Assembly (NCBI GenBank): GCA_003456455.1
Contig: DMRV01000395.1
Span: forward strand, 1 to 5,937
DNA: 5,937 nucleotides
Source: Flavobacteriales bacterium
GTDB lineage: Bacteria; Bacteroidota; Bacteroidia; UBA10329
Direction: 5' to 3'
Under the pieces are notes generated by a model. It was not told the origin of the DNA. It saw only the letters and a program-made list of their open reading frames with translations, and ran no database searches. Positions 1-3,946 of the stretch are shown here, one piece after another (the stretch's first letter is position 1; every line of letters starts with the position of its first letter). The translations under genes were made by a program, and so were the position numbers.

Positions 1-802
1 CTAGGCTGATAACAGTTGGTAATCCAAACGGTATCCCTATTACCGATAGGAGTCCAATAATTCCAACTATCACAAATGCAAACCCTATAATCTTACCAAT
101 GAATTTGATAAAAAGAAGGACCACATTACCTACAAGTGTAATGATGCGGTGAAGCAGGTTCCCAATTTTCCGTCCTGCACCAGAATTTCCATGAAGATCA
201 TTCCATTTGTTCTTGACCGTTCCCAACTCCTCATTTACTCGTTTTTCAATATTGGAAACGGTCACGTTCTCCCCCCGCATTTGTAATTTATCTGCAGTTG
301 TTTTTGCTTCTGGAATAATAATCCACAGAATCACATACAAAAGGAACCCTGAACCAAAGAAGAAGAAAGAAATGACTAGCGCCAACCTCAACCAAATAGC
401 ATCACCAAGTCCTAAGTAGTTACTAACTCCGGCACAAACTCCGCCAATTACATTATTATCTGGGTCTCTAAATAGTCGCTTTGTTTCCGAACCACTCGGT
501 TGACTCTTCTGCTCCGTCCAGCTAGCGCTTTCTGGGTCATCATCAATAAATGCTTCGGGTTGCCCCATTATAATGATTACCTGATTTACATCGTCTAATG
601 AAACCACTTGTTTCATGTCGCCAATCTTTTCATGAAGCATTTCGGCCAATCGAGCCTCTATATCAGCTATGATTTCATCTTTTCCTTGCGAATCGGTGAA
701 GTAGGTTCTAATCGTGTTTAGGTATGCATCAAGCTTGTCGAAAGCGTTTTCATCTATATGGAAAACGTAGCTTGCAATATTGCTAGTTATCGTCTTATTC
801 AT
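1..802 (-). CDS. PspC-domain envelope-stress membrane protein (3' end missing)
   Basis: 267 codons are visible and the gene runs off the left edge. The N-terminal part (about residues 1-90: FHIDENAF, then a DSQGKDEIIADIEARLAEML stretch and IIIMGQPEAFI) is the conserved cytoplasmic region seen before PspC in Bacteroidota proteins. The PspC domain follows at about 108-166 (KRLFRDPDNNVIGGVCAGVSNYLG, then a hydrophobic helix at about 137-163 ending in IIIPEAK). After a polar linker a second hydrophobic region (about 218-265) begins one or more further membrane segments. PspC proteins sit in the inner membrane and belong to phage-shock or envelope-stress responses; the exact role of the Bacteroidota type is not established. 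The ATG shares one base with the padR stop (TAATG at 804-800), which fixes the start and suggests translational coupling. The family call is firm; the function is inferred. Confidence 0.93.
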   Translation of the reverse strand, partial: MNKTITSNIASYVFHIDENAFDKLDAYLNTIRTYFTDSQGKDEIIADIEARLAEMLHEKIGDMKQVVSLDDVNQVIIIMGQPEAFIDDDPESASWTEQKSQPSGSETKRLFRDPDNNVIGGVCAGVSNYLGLGDAIWLRLALVISFFFFGSGFLLYVILWIIIPEAKTTADKLQMRGENVTVSNIEKRVNEELGTVKNKWNDLHGNSGAGRKIGNLLHRIITLVGNVVLLFIKFIGKIIGFAFVIVGIIGLLSVIGIPFGLPTVISL

Positions 803-1140
803 TATTTCTTGGTTTTAGAGGTGGTGGTTGTGGTCACTGCGGTAACAAGTTCGTCCCACGTAGTGTCCATTTCTGTAAGGAATTTCTGCCCCATTTCAGT
901 AAGGCCGTAATATTTTCTGGGTGGTCCGCTGGTGCTTTCTTCCCATCTGTAGTTCAGTAGCCCGTCATTCTTTAGTCGGGTAAGTAGGGGATAGAGTGTG
1001 CCTTCTACCACAATCAGCTTTGCTTCTTTAAGTGTGGCCAGAATGTCTGACGCATACACCTCTTCTTTGCTGATGATGGAGAGAATGCAGTACTCGAGAA
1101 CTCCCTTTCTCATCTGCGATTTAACTCTCTCAATATTCAT
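802..1140 (-). CDS. PadR-family winged-helix transcriptional regulator
   Basis: This 112-residue protein has the size of a short PadR repressor. It has a helix-turn-helix region at residues 11-62 (RKGVLEYCILSIISKEEVYASDIL, VVEGTLYPLLTRLKNDGLL), a wing at 63-80 (YRWEESTSGPPRKYYGLT) and a C-terminal helix that normally serves dimerisation. The TLYPLLTRL recognition-helix block and the GPPRKYY wing are diagnostic of the family. PadR proteins bind palindromic DNA as dimers and usually repress their own operon; the effector here is unknown. The gene lies 24 bp after the small secreted-protein gene and overlaps the next gene (PspC) by one base, so the three appear to form one operon. The protein ends in a run of five Thr and a basic SKTKK tail. 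The likely binding sites are the paired dyads at 1514-1532 and 1561-1579. Confidence 0.95.
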   Translation of the reverse strand: MNIERVKSQMRKGVLEYCILSIISKEEVYASDILATLKEAKLIVVEGTLYPLLTRLKNDGLLNYRWEESTSGPPRKYYGLTEMGQKFLTEMDTTWDELVTAVTTTTTSKTKK

Positions 1141-1164
1141 CTTTTCTTTCTTAGTGTTCGGTTA

Positions 1165-1488
1165 TTAAACCTTCTCGAAATGGAATTCGTAGAAGAATAC
1201 TTGGTCGGTAGCGCTTTCATCTAAGGTTATTAATGCCAGTTCATGAACCAGGAGGTCTCTCAATTTCTCGTGCGAATAGTTGGCCTCCATAATCTGAAGC
1301 TTTCCGTTTTCGTCAACCTTCAATCTCACTCTAACCAACCCTTTTTGGTTCACTTCTAAAGGAAGGGTCAGTATATGAGCTGAGAGCGAACGCTCAATCT
1401 CTTGTTTCACATCCGTCCTAACGGTAGATGCATCTGCATGAAACAGTGTTGAAACTGCTAATGCTGCTGTAATTATTAATGTTTTCAT
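1165..1488 (-). CDS. small secreted protein, TonB C-terminal-like fold suspected
   Basis: 107 residues. Residues 1-20 form a signal peptide (MKT, then hydrophobic LIITAALAVSTLF, with an ADA|S cleavage site after Ala20), so the mature protein of about 87 residues should be periplasmic or secreted; there is no lipobox Cys. The body contains GLVRVRLKVDENGKLQIMEA (50-69), a helix (about 73-87), then FFYEFHFEKV at the C-terminus. This strand-DxNG-strand-helix-strand order resembles the TonB C-terminal domain (energy-transducer-like proteins), but it lacks the membrane anchor and proline-rich linker of true TonB. It is the first gene after the promoter at 1539-1570 and precedes padR and the PspC gene in the same orientation, so an envelope-related role is reasonable. 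The fold is inferred from pattern only and I do not recognise a named family. Confidence 0.8.
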   Translation of the reverse strand: MKTLIITAALAVSTLFHADASTVRTDVKQEIERSLSAHILTLPLEVNQKGLVRVRLKVDENGKLQIMEANYSHEKLRDLLVHELALITLDESATDQVFFYEFHFEKV

Positions 1489-1513
1489 TGTTTATGTTTT
1501 TTCGTTTCTAAGA

Positions 1514-1532
1514 TACCTTGTAATGCAAAGTA
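1514..1532. promoter_or_regulatory. putative PadR operator 2 (at the transcription start)
   Basis: TACCTTG, a 5-bp spacer, then CAAAGTA: arms match 6 of 7, with the same 7-5-7 layout and an identical right arm to the dyad starting 47 bp away at 1561. It lies just downstream of the -7 element, over the predicted transcription start. The two copies share the implied site TACTTTG-N5-CAAAGTA. Confidence 0.5.
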
Positions 1533-1538
1533 CTGGGC

Positions 1539-1570
1539 CAAATGTATGTTTTTTATATGGTACTATGCAA
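1539..1570 (-). promoter_or_regulatory. Bacteroidota-type promoter of the secreted protein-padR-pspC operon
   Basis: Read on the minus strand, TACATTTG (1546-1539) matches the Bacteroidota -7 consensus TAnnTTTG exactly, and TTG (1570-1568) lies 21 bp upstream, within the usual -33/-7 spacing. Transcription would begin near 1532, giving a leader of about 45 nt before the ATG at 1488. No Shine-Dalgarno sequence is visible in that leader. Both putative operators touch this promoter. Confidence 0.65.
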
Positions 1571-1579
1571 AACAAAGTA
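1561..1579. promoter_or_regulatory. putative PadR operator 1 (over the -33 element)
   Basis: TACTATG, a 5-bp spacer, then CAAAGTA: arms match 6 of 7. The symmetry also reads as a perfect 10-bp inverted repeat, ATATGGTACT (1555-1564) and AGTACCATAT (1576-1585). It contains the -33 TTG of the leftward promoter, where a bound dimer would block RNA polymerase. Assignment to PadR is inferred from position and from the matching second copy. Confidence 0.5.
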
Positions 1580-1626
1580 CCATATTATTTCGTAAGTCGC
1601 TGATAATCAGGGAGAATAATTTTTAT

Positions 1627-1789
1627 GGGGCGTTGCCTCCACCTCGTTTTGGGTGTTAGGTACCCCAAGTTTTGCTGTTTTATCCGGTATGTAGAGGTGG
1701 GAAGTACTGTGCTTGGCGGTCAGGCTGTCCGCTGTATCTTTTTCTTCCCTATGGTCAGAAAAAGGATGCCGCTTCCATCCTTAACGCGG
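1627..1789. repeat. flavobacterial-type dispersed intergenic repeat
   Basis: The segment runs from GGGGCGTTGCC to ACGCGG. Its right half (1720-1789: GTCAGGCTGTCCGC, a TTTTTCT/AGAAAAA hairpin, GATGCCGCTTCCATCC, TTAACGCGG) is one I recall as very common between genes in Flavobacteriia; this is memory, not a search. Visible structure: ATCTTTTTCT (1736-1745) pairs with AGAAAAAGGAT (1757-1767) with one bulge; CCGC (1729-1732) can pair with GCGG (1786-1789); GGATG (1764-1768) can instead pair with CATCC (1776-1780), so two folds compete. Open frames across it are not convincing genes. Boundaries are approximate. Confidence 0.6.
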
Positions 1790-1823
1790 TGCGCTCCAAA
1801 GCATCTCTCTTTTTACCAAATCG

Positions 1824-1893
1824 CCCCATCTCGCTACGCGAGAGACCACCTCTCTTTCAAGAGAGGTGAAGCTTCGATTTATCGGAGCAGGGG
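1824..1893. repeat. three-hairpin branched element, probable dispersed repeat
   Basis: Three adjacent hairpins are enclosed by CCCC (1824-1827) and GGGG (1890-1893). Arm 1 has 6 bp (TCTCGC/GCGAGA, loop TAC, 1829-1843). Arm 2 has 9-10 bp (CACCTCTCT/AGAGAGGTG, loop TTCA, 1847-1868). Arm 3 has 7 bp with one G-U pair (GCTTCGA/TCGGAGC, loop TTTA, 1871-1888). Only 2-3 unpaired bases separate the arms. It is not a tRNA. The strings resemble intergenic repeats I remember from Bacteroidota genomes. Whether the structure acts as RNA or as DNA is unknown. Confidence 0.5.
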
Positions 1894-1925
1894 AGAGTTG
1901 AGTATGAAGCATTTGTAGATTATAG

Positions 1926-1946
1926 ACCCTGAAACAAGTACAGGGT
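1926..1946. repeat. short CCCTGAAACAAGTaCAGGG palindromic repeat
   Basis: ACCCTG (1926-1931) and CAGGGT (1941-1946) form a 6-bp stem around a 9-nt loop AAACAAGTA. The CTGAAACAAGT-CAG hairpin followed by GTGAC is a motif I recall as a frequent intergenic hairpin in Bacteroidota. No U-run follows on either strand, so it is not a standard terminator. It is the last repeat of the 1627-1946 island and lies 41 bp before the ankyrin gene. Confidence 0.45.
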
Positions 1947-1987
1947 GACTATACAAAAACCTCGGAGGACTTTGTTAAATTTAAGCG

Positions 1988-2269
1988 ATGGCCGCAGGAG
2001 ATTGGAAAGAAATGCTGGTAGCCGCACAGAATGGCGATTTAGCCTTGGTGCGCTACCATATTAGAATGGTGGAGAACCCAAACTACCAACACCCCGAGTT
2101 TTTGACTACCCCGTTAATTGAGGCGGCTACGTTTGGTCATAAAGACATAGTGGAGTTTCTGCTAGAGAATGGCGCAGACCCTAAGATAAAAGAGGGGTTT
2201 AGTTCAGATACAGCACTTATGATGGCCAAGCAGAATGGGCACAACGAGATTGTCAAACTTCTCAAGTAA
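1988..2269 (+). CDS. small ankyrin-repeat protein
   Basis: 93 residues containing about two and a half ankyrin repeats. A degenerate first repeat spans about 5-36 (MLVAAQNGDLALVRYHI). A canonical one spans about 40-65 (TTPLIEAATFGHKDIVEFLLENGAD). The last spans about 73-93 (SDTALMMAKQNGHNEIVKLLK). TPL-AA-GH-IV-LL-GAD is the family signature. There is no signal peptide or membrane segment, so a cytoplasmic protein-binding role is expected, but the partner is unknown. Such short ankyrin proteins are usually fragments of a solenoid or antitoxin/adaptor-like; nothing here decides between them. The gene stands alone, between a repeat island and a terminator. No ribosome binding site is properly spaced: GGAGG at 1964-1968 is 19 nt from the ATG, and the 12 nt before the ATG are A/T-rich as usual in this phylum. 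Confidence 0.85.
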   Translation: MAAGDWKEMLVAAQNGDLALVRYHIRMVENPNYQHPEFLTTPLIEAATFGHKDIVEFLLENGADPKIKEGFSSDTALMMAKQNGHNEIVKLLK

Positions 2270-2285
2270 TCCGTCTTCTTCATCT

Positions 2286-2337
2286 CCCGCTCGCGCGGGT
2301 TTGCAACGAATGCTTCATTAAGTTGAGCGTGCAACCC
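2286..2337. repeat. intergenic hairpin repeat downstream of the ankyrin gene
   Basis: CCCGC (2286-2290) pairs with GCGGG (2295-2299) over a TCGC loop. Overlapping it, GGGTTTGCA (2297-2305) can pair with TGCAACCC (2330-2337) with a bulged T, so the shared GGG makes the two folds exclusive. The CCCGCTCGCGCGGGTTTGCAA string resembles dispersed Bacteroidota repeats that I recall, unverified. No U-run follows, so it is not a plain terminator. Confidence 0.35.
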
Positions 2338-2363
2338 ACCTATCCCAACCAGTAGAACGTAAA

Positions 2364-2402
2364 AAAAAGCCTAGCGTGATGTTACACCACGGTAGGCTTT
2401 TT
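2364..2402. terminator. bidirectional rho-independent terminator
   Basis: AAAAAGCCTA (2364-2373) pairs with TAGGCTTTTT (2393-2402). Inside, CGTG (2375-2378) pairs with CACG (2388-2391) after a G-G mismatch, with a 9-nt loop. An A-run on the left (2361-2368) and a T-run on the right give a U-tail in both directions. It would end the ankyrin transcript (+) and the convergent Ala/Lys-rich gene transcript (-). Confidence 0.8.
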
Positions 2403-2410
2403 AAAGAAAG

Positions 2411-2430
2411 TACTGCGCTGGTGCGCAGTA
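2411..2430 (-). terminator. hairpin just after the Ala/Lys-rich gene stop codon
   Basis: TACTGCGC (2411-2418) and GCGCAGTA (2423-2430) form a perfect 8-bp stem with a TGGT loop, only 4 bp past the TAA of the minus-strand gene. On the minus strand a broken U-rich tract (CTTTCTTT) follows. It may be a first, weaker terminator or a stabilising 3' hairpin ahead of the stronger terminator at 2364-2402. Confidence 0.45.
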
Positions 2431-2434
2431 AAAA

Positions 2435-2959
2435 TTATTTAGGCGTACTGGTTTTGGTTCCGCTTTTATCCACTGCCTTATCTACAGCTTTCACAGCTTC
2501 TTTCTCCGCTACATTAACGGCAGATGAACCTGCTGTTTTTGCAGTCTCTACAGCTGCACTTTTAACCGTACCCGTTTTAGCTGGTACTGCTTTGTCTATC
2601 GCTTTTATGGCTTCTTTTTCGCCTGTATCAATAGCTGCTGAACCGGCTGTTTTTCCAACCTCTACGGCTCTGGTCTTAACAGTGCTCGTTTTTTTGGATG
2701 GGGTTGCTTTAAGAACTGCTGGTGCAGTTTTCTGAAGAGTGGCCTTTCCTGCAGGTGCAGTTTTAGGTGCTTCTTTACTTACCACTTTAGAAGCTTCTTT
2801 GCGTGTTTCTTTCGCAGCAGCATCAGTAGCTTTATCTGCTTCTTTAACAGCAGCCTTTTCTACTTTATTGACTGCTTTTGTCTTGACTTGCGCAACAACA
2901 TTAGCCGTCATTCCCAAAGAGAACACAGCAGTCATTGTAATTAAGATCGTCTTTTTCAT
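2435..2959 (-). CDS. exported Ala/Lys/Thr-rich repetitive basic protein
   Basis: 174 residues from the ATG at 2959. That start is preferred over the upstream one (3025) because it begins a clean signal peptide: MKKTILITMTAVFSLGMTANVVAQ, cleavage near residue 23 or 24, no lipobox. The mature part is almost all Ala, Lys, Thr, Val, Glu and Ser, strongly basic, with no aromatic residues or Cys. Two tandem units of 33 residues (93-125 and 131-163) repeat at a 38-residue offset, each reading TVK-AVE--KTAGS-A----EKEA-KA-DKAV. A looser relative (KAVNKVEKAAVKEADKA, 28-44) lies near the N-terminus, and a Pro-rich stretch at 64-91 lies between. The composition resembles histone H1-like or LEA-like proteins, but the signal peptide argues for the periplasm or cell surface. 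The gene is monocistronic, with hairpins after the stop. Function unknown. Confidence 0.8.
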   Translation of the reverse strand: MKKTILITMTAVFSLGMTANVVAQVKTKAVNKVEKAAVKEADKATDAAAKETRKEASKVVSKEAPKTAPAGKATLQKTAPAVLKATPSKKTSTVKTRAVEVGKTAGSAAIDTGEKEAIKAIDKAVPAKTGTVKSAAVETAKTAGSSAVNVAEKEAVKAVDKAVDKSGTKTSTPK

Positions 2960-3100
2960 TTGTTTATTGGTTTTTGTGAGGTCTACGTAATTCAATAACC
3001 GCTCCAATCTAAATTTTAAGTTCAAACCAACAGGTTTTGTAATTAGAAACCGGAACCGTTATCTCCGAAAGTAGGACTTTAACCTTGCAATCCGCTTATG

Positions 3101-3108
3101 TACCTTCG
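3101..3108 (+). promoter_or_regulatory. possible -7 element of the DUF998 gene
   Basis: TACCTTCG matches TAnnTTTG at five of the six defined positions. A recognisable TTG at the right spacing is lacking; only TTT (20 bp upstream) is present. Transcription would begin near 3113-3116, so the ATG at 3111 would fall outside the message and the ATG at 3129 would be used after a very short leader. Confidence 0.35.
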
Positions 3109-3128
3109 TCATGCTCATTTTCGGCACA

Positions 3129-3656
3129 ATGACCAACAAATACTTACCTACGTTTGATTCAGTAACCGTTGAGCTAAATAAGATTGGTCCTGGGCCAATA
3201 GCAGCAATAGCTGGTATTATAGGGTGTTTGGTTATTGGTTTTGGAGCGCTTATCTCAGCAATTTATTTTTTTGGCTCAGAAGCTTATTCTCCAAGCAATC
3301 ATTTTGTTTCGGAATTAGGAATGGGCAACGCAAGCGGTTCTGCACATACGTTTAACCTTAGTTTGAAAGTAGGAGGCTTGCTTCTGCTCATATTTGGTTT
3401 GGCTTTGGGGCGTTACTTACAACAGAGCAGGGTTGCCAAATTTGCCACAGCAGCAAGTGTTGTTGCTAGTCTGAGTTTTGCTGCTATTGGGGTTTTTCCG
3501 GCTAATGAATGGACGCCACATATGATTGCTGCAGGCACCTTCTTTACTACCGCTATGCTAGCCATAGTACTATTTAGCTATTGCATTTGGAAGAATCGAA
3601 AACGGCACTTGCATCGTTTTATAACTATGCAAGGCTTCATAATTGCCAGCCTCTAA
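3129..3656 (+). CDS. DUF998-family membrane protein, interrupted after 175 codons
   Basis: This is the N-terminal three quarters of a DUF998 (PF06197-type) integral membrane protein. Numbered from the ATG at 3129: TM1 about 24-47; the family motif SPSNHFVSELG at 54-64; TM2 about 78-96; TM3 about 106-122; GVFP at 121-124 followed by His131; TM4 about 132-153; then a basic loop (KNRKRHLHR). The molecular function of DUF998 proteins is unknown. The reading frame hits TAA at 3654 inside what should be the next helix, while the missing C-terminal helices are still encoded downstream in two frames (to 3842). An upstream ATG at 3111 in the same frame would add MLIFGT; 3129 is preferred because of the putative -7 element at 3101. 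The gene is divergent from the Ala/Lys-rich protein gene and precedes pyruvate carboxylase, without sign of a shared operon. Confidence 0.75.
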   Translation: MTNKYLPTFDSVTVELNKIGPGPIAAIAGIIGCLVIGFGALISAIYFFGSEAYSPSNHFVSELGMGNASGSAHTFNLSLKVGGLLLLIFGLALGRYLQQSRVAKFATAASVVASLSFAAIGVFPANEWTPHMIAAGTFFTTAMLAIVLFSYCIWKNRKRHLHRFITMQGFIIASL

Positions 3657-3842
3657 ATCTTGGTTCTTATTTGGCCTAAGCAACTTCTTGTGCAGTATGT
3701 GCATGGTTCTGCTGATTTCATACGCCCAGCTATATGGGGGCTCACCGTACTTGAATGGGGGTATTGTTTGCTCATTGGTTCCTGGATACTGGCAGTGTCG
3801 GCCGATATACTTTTGGCAACAAGCAAGCGAAAAAGGCAGTAG
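3657..3842 (+). pseudogene. detached C-terminal part of the DUF998 gene
   Basis: Two pieces together would complete the protein. In the +1 frame, codons from 3652 read SKSWFLFGLSNFLCSMCMVL and continue LISYA, a good fifth helix. In the original frame, codons from 3726 read PAIWGLTVLEWGYCLLIGSW and on to the stop TAG at 3840-3842 after a basic SKRKRQ tail, a good sixth helix. The original frame between 3657 and 3722 is not helix-like. An extra base near 3651 and a lost base near 3723 would explain this with no net length change. A rejoined protein would be about 237 residues, near the usual DUF998 size. Sequencing error, real decay and (less likely) recoding remain possible. Confidence 0.6.
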
Positions 3843-3850
3843 GTCTTAAT

Positions 3851-3900
3851 ATCCGAAACAAGTTCAAAAACCATTGGTAACTCACATTTACGGATGACGA
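3851..3900. repeat. possible split copy of the GAAACAAGT repeat
   Basis: ATCCGAAACAAGTTCA (3851-3866) resembles the left part of the hairpin repeat at 1926-1946, and GGATGACGA (3892-3900) resembles its right part; 25 bp of unrelated sequence lie between. ATCCG (3851-3855) and CGGAT (3891-3895) are complementary. Apart from this the gap between the DUF998 remnant and the pyruvate carboxylase gene shows nothing distinct. Confidence 0.25.
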
Positions 3901-3920
3901 GTACCATCAGCCACATTCAG

Positions 3921-3928
3921 TAATTTCG
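3921..3928 (+). promoter_or_regulatory. possible -7 element for pyruvate carboxylase
   Basis: TAATTTCG differs from TAnnTTTG at one defined base and lies 18 bp before the ATG at 3947. No TTG is found 17-23 bp upstream, so the call is weak. Confidence 0.25.
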
Positions 3929-3946
3929 GTTTCTTAAGCGTTTCCA

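Noticed and set aside
207..419. 70-codon plus-strand frame inside the PspC gene
   Set aside because: It is antisense to the conserved PspC domain and has no features of its own.
1514..1579. Repeated CAAAGTA blocks as a CRISPR or iteron array
   Set aside because: Only two copies exist, each a short dyad tied to a promoter; there are no repeats of CRISPR length and no replication gene nearby.
1824..1893. Branched fold as a tRNA gene
   Set aside because: The arm and loop sizes (loops of 3-4 nt, middle arm 9-10 bp, closing stem 4 bp) do not fit a tRNA; there is no anticodon loop, T-loop motif or CCA end.
1625..1918. Open plus-strand frame of 97 codons (and a 65-codon frame at 1672-1869) across the repeat island
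   Set aside because: It spans the dispersed-repeat structures, has no recognisable domain, and its length follows from repeat sequence; hairpins explain the region better.
1964..1968. GGAGG as ribosome binding site of the ankyrin gene
   Set aside because: It lies 19 nt before the ATG, too far for normal Shine-Dalgarno pairing, and the phylum rarely relies on this motif.
2376..2990. Plus-strand open frames opposite the Ala/Lys-rich gene, hydrophobic and Ala/Val/Thr/Ser-rich
   Set aside because: They mirror the low-complexity Ala/Lys/Thr codons of the minus-strand gene, whose signal peptide and internal duplication make it the real one.
2960..3025. 22-codon N-terminal extension of the Ala/Lys-rich protein from an ATG at 3025
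   Set aside because: It would bury the signal peptide behind a charged stretch; the ATG at 2959 gives a standard MKK start.
3653..3916. 87-codon minus-strand frame opposite the DUF998 C-terminal remnant
   Set aside because: No recognisable domain; the plus strand here encodes helices that continue the DUF998 protein.
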